Below are positions 44,146 through 53,254 of a stretch of DNA of 64,000 nt, one piece after another. The DNA comes from Comamonas composti DSM 21721 (GTDB taxonomy: Bacteria; Pseudomonadota; Gammaproteobacteria; Burkholderiales; Burkholderiaceae_C). The stretch is taken from the NCBI RefSeq assembly GCF_000429845.1, contig NZ_AUCQ01000003.1:1-64000 (forward strand). The letters are read 5' to 3'. The position numbers and the translations under genes are program-made. Below the pieces are notes generated by a model, which had not been told where the DNA came from, searched no databases, and saw only the letters and a program-made list of their open reading frames with translations. Each line of letters opens with the position of its first letter. Within the stretch, counting starts at the first letter, position 1.

Positions 44146-46685
44146 GACAGATCCTCGGGAGCGCGGCAATCGGATTGAATGAGGTAGAGGCCGCTCGCAG
44201 GACTTGCCTGCTGCAGATCGAAGTCCAGAACGCAGCGGTGGGCCTGGTCCTTTTGTTGCCAGCGCAACTCGACCTGACCCTGCCGGGCAGGCGCCACCAG
44301 GTAGAACTGGTTGAAGCCACTGACGGCAGAGAGCTTGTCGCTGCCCTTGAGCCTGACTTCCGCTCCCGTGGGGACATCGCGGTTTGCGACGGTGACGATC
44401 AGCTTGTAGCCCACACGCGTGTCGAAGCGCGAGACAATGAGCGCCCCCTTGGTGGGGAACAGGTCGGTGTTGATATTGCCCATGATGTCCACATCATCGG
44501 GAAAGCTCGAGGTGTCGAGGGCAAGCGTGTTCGCGCGGAACGAGGACAGGCCCGGAACAATGGCCAGACCGCTTGCATTGGTCTCAACGCTGGAATAGTT
44601 CTGCACGCGGACCTTGCCTGCATCTGGTGCTATGACCAGGGCATTGGATTCATGCAGCGGACGAGAAAGCACCGAGCCATATTCGGTTACCGTGACTGCG
44701 CCGCTCATGCCATAGCTGTAGTTTTGCTGGCCGTTTTTTGCATACGAGTAGCCGGCATTGAAACTGCCTACGCTGCTGTTGTAGGCGGCGTTCGCCCCGC
44801 CATAAGCACCTGCGCCGTGGTTGCCCCAGCCCTGATAGACGCCCCAGTCCAGACGGTTATCGAGTACCGAGCCGTTCAGTCTTGCGCTCAGGTTGCTATC
44901 GCCTTCGTCATTGCGGCTCATGTTGTAGTTGACCCAGGTCGTACCCCCCGACAGGAATGACAAGGGGATGCTCAGCGTCACAGAAATCTCGCTGGAACTG
45001 CGTTTTCCGGGTACAAAGCCCTGGTCGCTGTTGCGGAACTTGTTGAAATAAACCCCATAGGTAATGCCTTTGTGCGATCCGTTATAGCCAGCGCTATAGG
45101 AATAAACACTATTGCCCGAGCGATAGCGGTAATTCGAGGCTCTCAGGCTCAGACCGCCGAGGCTGTCGGGCAGCGCCTGGTTCACGGAGATGCTGAATTG
45201 GCTTTTCTCCCGGCCCAGAGGATCGGGGGGCAGGAGCGAGCTCCTGAACTTCACAAACCCGGGATCAAGAGCGCGTGAATACACGAGGGACAGGGTGGTA
45301 TTGGTGGAAAAACCTTTACCGTAGTTCAGCCGCACTGCCTTGCCCGACTCCTTTTGGCCATTCGGCTGCTTGTGATGGCTTTGGGTCAGGTCGCCTGAAA
45401 CAGCACCCCAGTTGCCCAGGTTGGAGCCCATCCCCAGGGCCAGCGCCTTGTAATCGGGCGAGGCCTGCAATCCGCCATAGATGGTGTTGTGCTGGGTCAG
45501 GCCATAAATCATCTCCAGCTGGTTCATGTACTGTCTGGAGGCATGGAGCACCTCCTCGATATGGCGGCCGCTGCTCAGGCTGTATTTGAATTTTCCCTGC
45601 TTTTCCATGATGGGAAGAGCGGAGAACGGCACGATGAAATTCTTGAGTGTTCCATCGGCCTCGCGCAGTGTCACATCGAGATCGCCACCAAAGCTCGCGG
45701 GATAGTAATCGCTAATCGAGTATGGACCGGCAGGAACATTGGCTTGGTAGATGGTGTTTCCGTTTTGTCTGACCGTAATTTGAGCATCGCTGCTGGCCAC
45801 GCCATTAATTGACGGTACATAGCCTCGCTCATTGATGGGAAGCATTTGGTCGCTGCTGCGCAGGCTAATTCCTCGTAGCTTGAATGAATCAAAAATTGTG
45901 GATGAAGAGTAGCTGTCCCCGAGGGAAATTTCACTGCGTATGGAAGTCAGGCTTCTGGAAACCGTATTGCTGATCGTATTCCAGCGAGATCTTTTTTTAT
46001 CTCTGGTCCATACAGAGTAGTTCCTATAGCGCCAGGCACCCAGGTTGACACTGGGCCTCAGATTCAAGTACTGGTTTGATCCATTGTTTCTGGTTTGATA
46101 TGAAGAAAATGCATAATTCATGGAAAAATGGTCGATTCCATCATTCCAGAGCTTTTCCTGGGCCTTGAAGATCAGATTCTTATCCACATGGGTCTGTGGA
46201 ATGGAAAGATGCAGGGATCTGTCATTCGATGCGAATATGAAGGAAATATATTCCAGGCTGCTGAAATTCAGGCAGGATATTCCACCGTTGTCGAAAGTCT
46301 CGGATGGGTCAAGTCTTATTCCCATGGATTCCAGCTCCGTCAAGCCAATGCAGGGCGTTATCTTTTTCTTGCCGCTGGAATCTTCACGCAGGATGAATTG
46401 TATTTCTCTTTCATCTACCAGTTGTTTGTTGACATAAAGGTTGACTTCATAGGTTCCCGGTAGAAAATCATTGTCTGCAAGAATGGAGATACTTTCATCG
46501 ATTTCTGCCGATTCATTTCCAATTCTCAGAAGTCCTGGGTGATAGTAATCACCCGCAAGCACATGATTTTCTGTGAAAAGAAACATGAAAAAAATGGCCA
46601 GGTATTTGGTGTTTTTATTTCCTGGAAAGAGTTCACTCTTATTGCCGTATTTCTGTGGCATTGCATCAATTTTTTTATGAATCAT
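44142..46685 (-). CDS. Fimbrial outer-membrane usher protein
   Basis: 847 residues, the usual usher size (800-870). Start is ATG 46685, though ATG 46661 is possible. The signal region YLAIFFMFLFTENHVLAG is followed by an N-terminal domain (NDFLPGTYEVNLYVNKQLV), a large beta-barrel of alternating Gly/Tyr/Ser strands, and a C-terminal domain ending in LYLIQSDCRAP. The plug and barrel repeats (YSVWTRDKK; GVYQGWGNHGAG) are clear. It exports pilin-chaperone complexes and assembles the fibre. Confidence 0.9.
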   Translation of the reverse strand: MIHKKIDAMPQKYGNKSELFPGNKNTKYLAIFFMFLFTENHVLAGDYYHPGLLRIGNESAEIDESISILADNDFLPGTYEVNLYVNKQLVDEREIQFILREDSSGKKKITPCIGLTELESMGIRLDPSETFDNGGISCLNFSSLEYISFIFASNDRSLHLSIPQTHVDKNLIFKAQEKLWNDGIDHFSMNYAFSSYQTRNNGSNQYLNLRPSVNLGAWRYRNYSVWTRDKKRSRWNTISNTVSRSLTSIRSEISLGDSYSSSTIFDSFKLRGISLRSSDQMLPINERGYVPSINGVASSDAQITVRQNGNTIYQANVPAGPYSISDYYPASFGGDLDVTLREADGTLKNFIVPFSALPIMEKQGKFKYSLSSGRHIEEVLHASRQYMNQLEMIYGLTQHNTIYGGLQASPDYKALALGMGSNLGNWGAVSGDLTQSHHKQPNGQKESGKAVRLNYGKGFSTNTTLSLVYSRALDPGFVKFRSSLLPPDPLGREKSQFSISVNQALPDSLGGLSLRASNYRYRSGNSVYSYSAGYNGSHKGITYGVYFNKFRNSDQGFVPGKRSSSEISVTLSIPLSFLSGGTTWVNYNMSRNDEGDSNLSARLNGSVLDNRLDWGVYQGWGNHGAGAYGGANAAYNSSVGSFNAGYSYAKNGQQNYSYGMSGAVTVTEYGSVLSRPLHESNALVIAPDAGKVRVQNYSSVETNASGLAIVPGLSSFRANTLALDTSSFPDDVDIMGNINTDLFPTKGALIVSRFDTRVGYKLIVTVANRDVPTGAEVRLKGSDKLSAVSGFNQFYLVAPARQGQVELRWQQKDQAHRCVLDFDLQQASPASGLYLIQSDCRAPEDLS

Positions 46686-46853
46686 AAGAGTGCGACTGGG
46701 TCTTTAATAACAGCTTGGCAAGCCAATATGGTGCGGCCCATTTCCGGTTGACTTAAATCATCGAACCGGATGAGAAGTCTTGCTGAAGTGGTAGAGGTGA
46801 ATTTTCTGGTAGTGAATGCTCACGTATTTATTTGAGGCTGATAGGCCGATCTT

Positions 46854-47528
46854 TTAGATGGGAAAGCTCTGGAAAAAAGAGGCGCCGTAGTCATTGAGAT
46901 AGTTGATCTGTATCTGGCTGCCTGATGCAGGACTTTCTTCTAAGGGAATCTTGACCGTGCTATAGGGCGGAAGATAGCCAGGATTTTCTAACTCCTTGTC
47001 CCCTAGAAGAAGCTTGTTCAGATTGATGTAGACAGCGCCGGGATTTTCCAGTATCAGCTCATGCTGGCTGGATGAGACCTTGATCTGCTTTGCCATCTCG
47101 GTCATGTCTATATCTTTCAAACTATCTGGCCGGTGAATCAGCTTGATGCGATTGGTGACTGAAAAACGCAGTACATTTTTTTCGTCCTTCGATGAAGGCT
47201 CAACGAACTTTATATTCAACCAATAAAGGGATTCCCTATCGCTTGGCTGCTGGCTGTTGCGTATGACTTGTATGGAGTTTTTTCTGTCTCCGGGAAGCTT
47301 GAAAAGAGGGGGGACGATGACAAAGTCCATGGTATGTTTTCCGGCGCTTGTCTCGACCCAGGACTGGACCAGGTAATTTTTATGGCCTTGGCTGGAAACA
47401 GTAACCTGAGCGCTTTTGTTTTTTTCTTCGTATATGAGACGAGTACTTTCCACGGAAAATGCGGCCATGGAATTTATGGAGATCAGGCCTAGAAATGCTG
47501 CCAGCAGAATAATTTTTTTCTTGATCAT
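46854..47528 (-). CDS. Periplasmic fimbrial chaperone
   Basis: 224 residues with a signal peptide (LAAFLGLISINSMAA). The two key groove residues are present: Arg in STRLIYEE (about 29) and Lys in RIKLIHRP (about 130). The short F1-G1 loop (VIVPPLFKLPG) marks the FGS type used for rod-like pili. It gives its G1 strand to each pilin until the usher takes over. A 168-base gap separates it from the usher gene. Codon use is AT-richer than the surrounding genome. Confidence 0.88.
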   Translation of the reverse strand: MIKKKIILLAAFLGLISINSMAAFSVESTRLIYEEKNKSAQVTVSSQGHKNYLVQSWVETSAGKHTMDFVIVPPLFKLPGDRKNSIQVIRNSQQPSDRESLYWLNIKFVEPSSKDEKNVLRFSVTNRIKLIHRPDSLKDIDMTEMAKQIKVSSSQHELILENPGAVYINLNKLLLGDKELENPGYLPPYSTVKIPLEESPASGSQIQINYLNDYGASFFQSFPI

Positions 47529-47575
47529 CGAGCTATCTTGCTTTTTTGCAATCCATGGAGCAAAGAGTGGCTGCC

Positions 47576-47608
47576 GATTTGAAAGGCGGCAGAGCCGCCT
47601 TTCAAATC
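47576..47608. other. 15-bp perfect hairpin at the pilin stop codon
   Basis: GATTTGAAAGGCGGC at 47576-47590 pairs perfectly with 47594-47608 around loop AGA; its right arm overlaps the pilin stop (47607-47609). No T-run follows in the minus direction, so it looks less like a terminator and more like an mRNA-protecting hairpin that could raise pilin yield over the genes behind it. Confidence 0.7.
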
Positions 47609-48167
47609 AGTCGTAGGAAATGATGTAATTGACCGTGGAGTTGGCTTCGCCGGGCTCGACGGCATCGTCTGTGCTCACGTACTTGGCGACCAGATCAATA
47701 TCGACCCTGTTGGATGCATCTATCGGATATTTGTGCGTCACTATCAGATTCAGAGGCTGGGACATGTCATTGGAGTCATAAATATATATGCCTATGTTTT
47801 TGGCCGTACTGCTGGATGTGTCGTTGTCCAGGCGCACGATATCGGTGCTGCCAGACTTCATAGCGGCATCTAGTTTGAGATGGACCCAATCCTTGTCCAT
47901 AGGGCAGCGGCTCAGGTCAAACATGATTTTTCCATCCTTGCCACCACCTCCAACGATGGTGCCTGAGGAGGGAAAGGCCGAGGTTGGATAAGTGCCCATC
48001 TCGATGGTGGCATTTGGCGAACTGCTTCCGTTGATCTCCACCTGGCATGTAGAGGAAAATATACGGCCTGTCATATAGATATTGCCGGTATTGGTGGTCT
48101 GCGCTGATGCAGACCCCATGGCAATCAGCATGGAAAAATAAATGGCTTTGGACAGATGAGACTTCAT
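47607..48167 (-). CDS. Major fimbrial subunit (pilin)
   Basis: 186 residues. The signal peptide ends MLIAMGSASAQ. The mature part is a Gly/Ser/Thr-rich Ig-like fold with one disulphide (FSSTCQVE near 41, DLSRCPMD near 88), a donor strand near the N-terminus (NTGNIYMTGRI) and the usual penultimate Tyr (YIISYD). It is promoter-proximal in the fimbrial operon, and the hairpin after its stop is consistent with greater expression than the assembly genes. Confidence 0.88.
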   Translation of the reverse strand: MKSHLSKAIYFSMLIAMGSASAQTTNTGNIYMTGRIFSSTCQVEINGSSSPNATIEMGTYPTSAFPSSGTIVGGGGKDGKIMFDLSRCPMDKDWVHLKLDAAMKSGSTDIVRLDNDTSSSTAKNIGIYIYDSNDMSQPLNLIVTHKYPIDASNRVDIDLVAKYVSTDDAVEPGEANSTVNYIISYD

Positions 48168-49046
48168 AAAGATCTCCCATGATTGAAATGAAAAGTTTTA
48201 TGTTGCAAAAATCATTGAGCAACAAAATATGAAAGCATATGAAATCTTAGTTTCAATGCTTTACAAATACTAACACTTGCCTTGAGGGCGAGTATGTAGG
48301 TGGTTTTCGCTCGTCTTGTAAGATGTTTTTGTAATTGTTTGTAGGAATATTTCGTTGAAATATCGGCCAGGAAAAATTTCATGATCTTGCTCATCTCATG
48401 CCGATTTAGATAATAAATTTTCGCTCAATTTAAATGAGATTCATCACTTGATTGTTGTAATATGAAATATTGATGTGCTCATCATCAATGATGATCCTGA
48501 TTTCAAGGGATAAATTCATCACGCTATGCCTGCTGGGGCGTGAATAATCTTGATTTTTCCGAAATAAATAATCGATGAATAAATCTCGTTAATACCTTTG
48601 TGATGCTTATTGTCGCCATTTGGCTTTTTGAATGACTTTCTTCTAGGCACAAGCCGGGCATACCCCTGGGAATGACCAAGATAATCCGCAAAGATCAGAA
48701 CCATCCTGCGATCCTGTGGCTTGATCAGTGTGCGGCTTCATGGGGCGGTCTCAAGCTTGAAGTGCAACACCTGAACCCCAGGCGGACTTATGTCGCGGCC
48801 ATCGTCTGGGGACACCCGCCGGCGATTGCGGACGGAGCCAAAGACCCATGCTGTTCGCAGTTCCATTCCTGAACTGGATTGATGCGGGGCCTGCGCATCC
48901 AGGCTGAGGCAAACCAGTCCATGCGTTTGCCAAATCAGACAGTCAGCAAGCCCCGTGACGTAGGTGTTGCGTTGTGGCTGTGAGCCTGGAGGAGCGAGGC
49001 CCCTCTCATCCGAACCACTCTTGTCTCTCAGAACGTGTTTACGATT
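48168..49046. other. AT-rich intergenic region upstream of fimbrial operon
   Basis: About 880 bases, AT-rich from 48168 to about 48650. It should hold the fimbrial promoter, which I cannot place. ATCATCA-A-TGATGAT at 48481-48495 is a perfect 7-bp dyad that could be an operator. Short frames at 48519-48704 and 48672-48872 have no credible product. Near the right end, 49030-49045 carries an end-like copy of the MITE repeat. Confidence 0.5.
49030..49045. repeat. Solo copy of the MITE terminal repeat
   Basis: AGAACGTGTTTACGAT matches 16 of 18 bases of the terminal repeat at 31083 (continuing TT instead of CT). It lies just past the stop of the citE-like gene (49047). No partner is seen within 1 kb, so it is a solo end or a site that the ends are derived from. 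Confidence 0.6.
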
Positions 49047-49877
49047 TCAGATGGCGGAGCGCAGAATGCGCGCGGCCTGCTCGCAGATTGGCCCGTCGAT
49101 GAGCCTGCCGTCCAGTGACACGGCCCGGCCGTCGCTGGAGGCTGCAAGCACCTTGCGCGCCCAGGCCACTTGCTCGGGCCCGGGGCGAAAGCCCTGATCC
49201 ACGGCCGGCACTTGTCGAGGGTGGATGCAGGCCTTGGCCGCAAAGCCAAAGCGCAATGCGCGGTCTATCTCGCGCGCGAGCAACTCGGGGTTGTCGAGAG
49301 CCAGACATACGCCATCTATGGGTGCGGCAAGGCCGGCCAACCGGGAATGCATGACGATCTGCGTGCGAAAGTAGTGCAGGGGTGCATCGTCGTCATGAAT
49401 GGACAGCTCGGCCATCAGGTCGGCACAGCCCAGCATGAGTCGCTGTACGCCGGGCGCGCGCGACAGTTCGCCGATGCAGGCAAATGCATGCAAGGTTTCC
49501 ATCAGCAGATGCAGGGGGCGCTGTCCCGTCCAATGCCAGATGCATTCGACATGGTCTGCGGATCGGGGCTTGGGCAGCAGCACGCCGTCCAGCGGCAGCT
49601 GGGCGCAGGCGCGGGCATCGTCCTCCTGCCATGGCGTGCCATGGGCGTTGATGCGCACGAACCAGGCGACTCCCAGCGCATTGCAGGCGCCGCGCAACTG
49701 GTCGGCCGCCTGAGCAATGGCCGAGCGGGCCGCGAGTTTGTCGGCCGGCGCCACGGCATCCTCGAGGTCGATGATGAGCGCGCCGGGAGCAGCCTGTATG
49801 GCTTTGAGAAAGCGCTCGGGACGATTGCCCGGCACAAAGAGCGTTGAGCGCAGGGCGGGCGGGCTTGAGCGGTTCAT
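49047..49877 (-). CDS. CitE-type CoA-ester lyase (HpcH/HpaI aldolase family)
   Basis: 276 residues from ATG 49877 (MNRSSPPALRSTLFVPGNRP). Family signatures are LFVPGNRPERF (about 12-22), IIDLEDAV with metal and CoA binding near 37, and KACIHPRQV (about 220). Such TIM-barrel lyases split citramalyl-CoA, malyl-CoA or similar beta-hydroxyacyl-CoA esters. Next to a family III CoA-transferase it suggests activation and cleavage of a dicarboxylic or hydroxy acid. Substrate unknown. Confidence 0.8.
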   Translation of the reverse strand: MNRSSPPALRSTLFVPGNRPERFLKAIQAAPGALIIDLEDAVAPADKLAARSAIAQAADQLRGACNALGVAWFVRINAHGTPWQEDDARACAQLPLDGVLLPKPRSADHVECIWHWTGQRPLHLLMETLHAFACIGELSRAPGVQRLMLGCADLMAELSIHDDDAPLHYFRTQIVMHSRLAGLAAPIDGVCLALDNPELLAREIDRALRFGFAAKACIHPRQVPAVDQGFRPGPEQVAWARKVLAASSDGRAVSLDGRLIDGPICEQAARILRSAI

Positions 49878-49890
49878 GGCCAGGCCTGCC

Positions 49891-50883
49891 TCATGCGGGA
49901 GTGATGTTGGCCGCACGAATGACTTGCGCGTACTTCTGATGCTCGGCCTTCACAAAGGCCGTCCAGGCCGGGCCGTCGCGCCTGTCCACGACCAGGCCGG
50001 CGCTGGTCATGCGCCTGGCCACCTCGGGGCGCCAGAGGACGGCGGACACATCGGCGGCAATCCTGTCGCTGATGGGCTTGGGCGTATCGGCGGGCAGCAT
50101 GACGCCTCCCCAGGCCAGGGCCGTGAAATCTTCCAGGCCTTGTTCCGAGAAGGTGGGCACGTTGGGCAGTTGGGGCGCGCGCTCGGGCGCGGCCACGGCG
50201 ATGGGATGTACGCGGCCGCCCCGGATCTGCGAGGTGACGCTGGCCATGCTGTCCATGAGCAGAGGTATCTGTCCGCCGATCAGGTCGGTCATTGCCGGTG
50301 CGCTGCCCTTGTAGGGGACCAGGGTGGCCTGCAGGCCTGCACGGCGTACCAGCATTTCGGCGGCAATGTGCTGGGTGGTTCCGGGCGTGCCGCCATAGCC
50401 TATGTTCAAAGGAATCTTGCTGGTTCTGGCCTGCTGCAGTACATCGGCCAGGGTCTTGTACGGCGATTGGGGATTGCTGACCAGGACCATGCCTACGGTG
50501 AACAGCCCGTGGAGCAACTGGTAGTCCTTGTGTACGTCGTAGCTGATGTTGGGAATCAGGGCCGGGTTGATGGCCAGAAAAGCCGAGGCGCCGATGAGAA
50601 CCGTATAGCCATCGGGCGCTGCAGTCTTGGCCGCCATCATGCCCGGCACACCCATGCCACCGGGCCGGTTGTCCACAAAGATGCCATGCTTCCACAGCTC
50701 GCCCAGGTTGTCGGCCAGGATGCGGGCGCCGGCATCGAGCGCATTGCCCGCAGGCGTGGGCACGATGAAGCGCACGGCCTTGCTGGGAAAGGGGCTTGTG
50801 CCCTGGGCCCTGGCAAAAGAGGGGGCAACTGCGGCCGAACCTGCAATGGCAATGGCCTGGGTCAGAAAGTTTCGTCGTTGCAT
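49891..50883 (-). CDS. Bug/TctC-family periplasmic solute receptor
   Basis: 330 residues from ATG 50883. The signal peptide starts MQRRNFLTQAIAIAGSAAV and has twin Arg; cleavage is near SFARAQ. The fold begins FPSKAVRFIVPTPAGNALD and contains GYGGTPGTTQH, typical Bug proteins that bind carboxylic acids in the periplasm. In Comamonadaceae these orphan receptors sit beside catabolic genes. Here it lies between the CitE-like and CoA-transferase genes, so it probably scavenges their substrate. Confidence 0.85.
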   Translation of the reverse strand: MQRRNFLTQAIAIAGSAAVAPSFARAQGTSPFPSKAVRFIVPTPAGNALDAGARILADNLGELWKHGIFVDNRPGGMGVPGMMAAKTAAPDGYTVLIGASAFLAINPALIPNISYDVHKDYQLLHGLFTVGMVLVSNPQSPYKTLADVLQQARTSKIPLNIGYGGTPGTTQHIAAEMLVRRAGLQATLVPYKGSAPAMTDLIGGQIPLLMDSMASVTSQIRGGRVHPIAVAAPERAPQLPNVPTFSEQGLEDFTALAWGGVMLPADTPKPISDRIAADVSAVLWRPEVARRMTSAGLVVDRRDGPAWTAFVKAEHQKYAQVIRAANITPA

Positions 50884-50914
50884 GGCTGTCTCCTGGGTCG
50901 TTATGGGGGAAATT

Positions 50915-52120
50915 TCAGCGTTGGGATGTGGTGAGCGCGGCAATTTCCTGCTCGCTCATCCCGAGCAGGTCGCGCAGGATTTCGGCGTGGTGGGAGCCGG
51001 GCTCCCGGCCCAGCCAATGGATGGCGCCAGGCGTGGCCGACAACTGAGGGATGACGGCCGGCACGGCCACGGGCCCTATGCGGCTGTCCACCTGCTGGAT
51101 GCTGCCGCGCGCCGCGTATTGCGGGTCGGTGAACATGTCGGCCACGCTCAGCAGCTTGGCCGCAGGCACCTGGCCTGCATCGCACAACTGAAGCAATTGC
51201 GCGCAATCGTGCTGGCCTGTCCAGTCGGCCACGATGCCGTTGACCTCGGCGAGCCGGCGCACGCGCGCCGCCACCGTACCTAGGTCCTCGGGGTGGGCCA
51301 GTTCGGGGCGCTGCATGACATCGGCCAGCCGCGCGAACATGGCATCGGTGGTGCAGGCAATGGCAATCCAGTGCCCGTCGTGCGTGGGATAGTGGCTGTG
51401 AGGTGCGACATTCACGGTATCGGCCCCCATGCGTTCGCGCACAAAGCCGGTTTGCTGGTAGGCCGGAACCATCTCGTCGAGCATGCGAAACAGGGATTCG
51501 TACAAGGCCAGGTCCACGACCTGGCCCTGACCCGTGGCCTCGCGGGCGCGCAGGGCCAGCAGGGCGCCAAAGGCCGCATACAGGCCGGAGCTGTAGTCGG
51601 CCAGCGAGGTCGAGCCGGGCGTCACCGGAATACGCCCGGGCTCGCCCGCGAGAAACGACAGGCCTGCGAAGGCATGGGCCACGCGCGCAAAGCCCGGGCG
51701 GGATTTGTAAGGCCCTTGTTGCCCGTAGGCCGAGATGCGGACCAGGATGGCGCGCGGGTTGATGGCCCGTATGGCTTCGTAGTCCAGGCCCCACTTTTCC
51801 ATGACGCCGGGGCGGAAGTTCTCCACGACGATGTCGGTCTTGGCGATCAGGCGCTTGAGCACATCGATGCCGGCGCTGCTGCGCAGATCCAGCGTCAGGC
51901 ATTTCTTGTTGCGCGATTCGTTGAGCCAGACCAGGGTGTCGCCGCAATCGGTCATGGTGCCGAAGCGGCGCAGACCGTCCCCGCCCGGAGGTTCGACCTT
52001 GATGACTTCGGCGCCGAACTCGGCCAGCAGGGTGGCGCAGTAGGGGCCTGCGATGAACGTTCCAATATCCAGAACGCGTATGCCTTGCAAGGGATGCTTG
52101 ATGTCAGTCGTGTCGTTCAT
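50915..52120 (-). CDS. Family III CoA-transferase (CaiB/BaiF)
   Basis: 401 residues; ATG 52120 chosen (an upstream TTG at 52126 is possible). Starts LQGIRVLDIGTFIAGPYCATLLAEFGAEVIKVE-type, as family III transferases do. The catalytic Asp is probably in TSLADYSSGLYAA (about residue 170). It moves CoA from an acyl-CoA donor to a carboxylic acid. With the CitE-like lyase and the receptor it fits degradation of citramalate, itaconate or a similar acid, but the substrate cannot be read from sequence. Confidence 0.85.
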   Translation of the reverse strand: MNDTTDIKHPLQGIRVLDIGTFIAGPYCATLLAEFGAEVIKVEPPGGDGLRRFGTMTDCGDTLVWLNESRNKKCLTLDLRSSAGIDVLKRLIAKTDIVVENFRPGVMEKWGLDYEAIRAINPRAILVRISAYGQQGPYKSRPGFARVAHAFAGLSFLAGEPGRIPVTPGSTSLADYSSGLYAAFGALLALRAREATGQGQVVDLALYESLFRMLDEMVPAYQQTGFVRERMGADTVNVAPHSHYPTHDGHWIAIACTTDAMFARLADVMQRPELAHPEDLGTVAARVRRLAEVNGIVADWTGQHDCAQLLQLCDAGQVPAAKLLSVADMFTDPQYAARGSIQQVDSRIGPVAVPAVIPQLSATPGAIHWLGREPGSHHAEILRDLLGMSEQEIAALTTSQR

Positions 52121-52150
52121 GCTCAAAAGCTGCTTGTGCCTGTAATAGCG

Positions 52151-52170
52151 GATTTTTCATAAGAAAAATC
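52151..52170. promoter_or_regulatory. Inverted repeat between CoA-transferase and LysR genes
   Basis: GATTTTTC and GAAAAATC are perfect 8-bp arms around ATAA, 31 bases upstream of the CoA-transferase ATG on the minus strand and 140 bases before lysR. LysR-type regulators bind T-N11-A dyads in such divergent regions, so this is a good operator candidate. Confidence 0.5.
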
Positions 52171-52309
52171 GCTTTATTGCCCGGATATGTCTTGTGCTGA
52201 GATGCAGTGTGAATCTCGCGACAAGCTTGCACAATCGATGAATTTGGAAAATAGCGTTTGGTTTAACCTAACGCTCAAATTCTTTGGTCTTGAGCAAGGA
52301 GTCATGGCA

Positions 52310-53254
52310 ATGCACTTGAGCCTCACCGATCTGCGCCTGTTCATGGCCGTGGCGCAGACCCAGAACCTGACCCAGGCCGCCCAGCTATGCCATCTGTCCA
52401 CGGCGGCCGCGAGCGCGCGCATACGCGCGCTGGAGAGCCAGGCCGATTGCCTGCTGCTGCAGCGCATGGCCAGAGGCGTGCGGCTCACGCCCGCAGGAGA
52501 AGCCTTTGCCCAGCATGCAAGACTCATGCTGCGCGAGAGCCAGTTGCTGGCGCAGCAGCTCAGGCAGTACGCAGGAGGGCTGCAAGGCCATGTGAACATA
52601 CTGGCCAATACCACGGCCTGCACCGAGCTCATGCCTTCGGTTCTGGCCCGGTTTCTGGCGGATCACCAGCAGGTCAGCGTGCGTCTCAAGGAGGGCGGGA
52701 ATGCCGAGGTGGTGCGCGCCGTGCGCGAAGGGCGTGCGGATCTGGGCGTGCTGGCCGGAGATCTGGATTTTTCAGGTCTCAGGGCCTGGTGCTTTGCCGA
52801 GGAAAAAATCGTGGCCGTGGTGCCTGCGGCTCATGCCTGGGTGGGCCGCGCCGGCGTGAGCTTTCTCGAAGTCATGGAGCAGCCCTTTATCGCGCTGAAC
52901 ACAGGCGCTTCGTTGCGCGACTTTCTGTGGGAGAAGGCAGCCTCCATGGGGCTGTCGGCCGTGCAGCCCCGCGTGGAGGTGGGCAGCTTCGAAGCCATGA
53001 GCCTCATGGTCGAGGCTGGAATCGGTATGGCCATCGCGGGCGAATCGGTGATGCGCCGCTACATGCAGGGCCACCGCATAGCGCTGGTGCCGCTGACGGA
53101 TGCCTGGAGCCTGCGCAGACGCTATGTGGTGATCCGCGACGCGAGAAACCACCCGGCCTATCTGGAGGACCTGGTGGGCAGCATCCACCAGGCCAAGGGC
53201 GATGGACAGGGCTTTAGCGGCCCAGCAGGCTGCGGGCCACAAGCTCTTTCATGA
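52310..53254 (+). CDS. LysR-family transcriptional regulator
   Basis: 314 residues from ATG 52310 (MHLSLTDLRLFMAVAQ), eight bases after AAGGAG; ATG 52304 is too close to that site. The helix-turn-helix spans residues about 3-60 (LTQAAQLCHLSTAAASARIRA), followed by a periplasmic-binding-like ligand domain (residues about 90-290). Divergent from the CoA-transferase operon, it likely controls that operon. The coding end overlaps the convergent acyl-CoA dehydrogenase by 41 bases. Confidence 0.87.
   Translation: MHLSLTDLRLFMAVAQTQNLTQAAQLCHLSTAAASARIRALESQADCLLLQRMARGVRLTPAGEAFAQHARLMLRESQLLAQQLRQYAGGLQGHVNILANTTACTELMPSVLARFLADHQQVSVRLKEGGNAEVVRAVREGRADLGVLAGDLDFSGLRAWCFAEEKIVAVVPAAHAWVGRAGVSFLEVMEQPFIALNTGASLRDFLWEKAASMGLSAVQPRVEVGSFEAMSLMVEAGIGMAIAGESVMRRYMQGHRIALVPLTDAWSLRRRYVVIRDARNHPAYLEDLVGSIHQAKGDGQGFSGPAGCGPQALS

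Noticed and set aside
48519-48872. Small ORFs upstream of the fimbrial operon
   Set aside because: No ribosome-binding site of note, overlapping on both strands, and no recognisable product.
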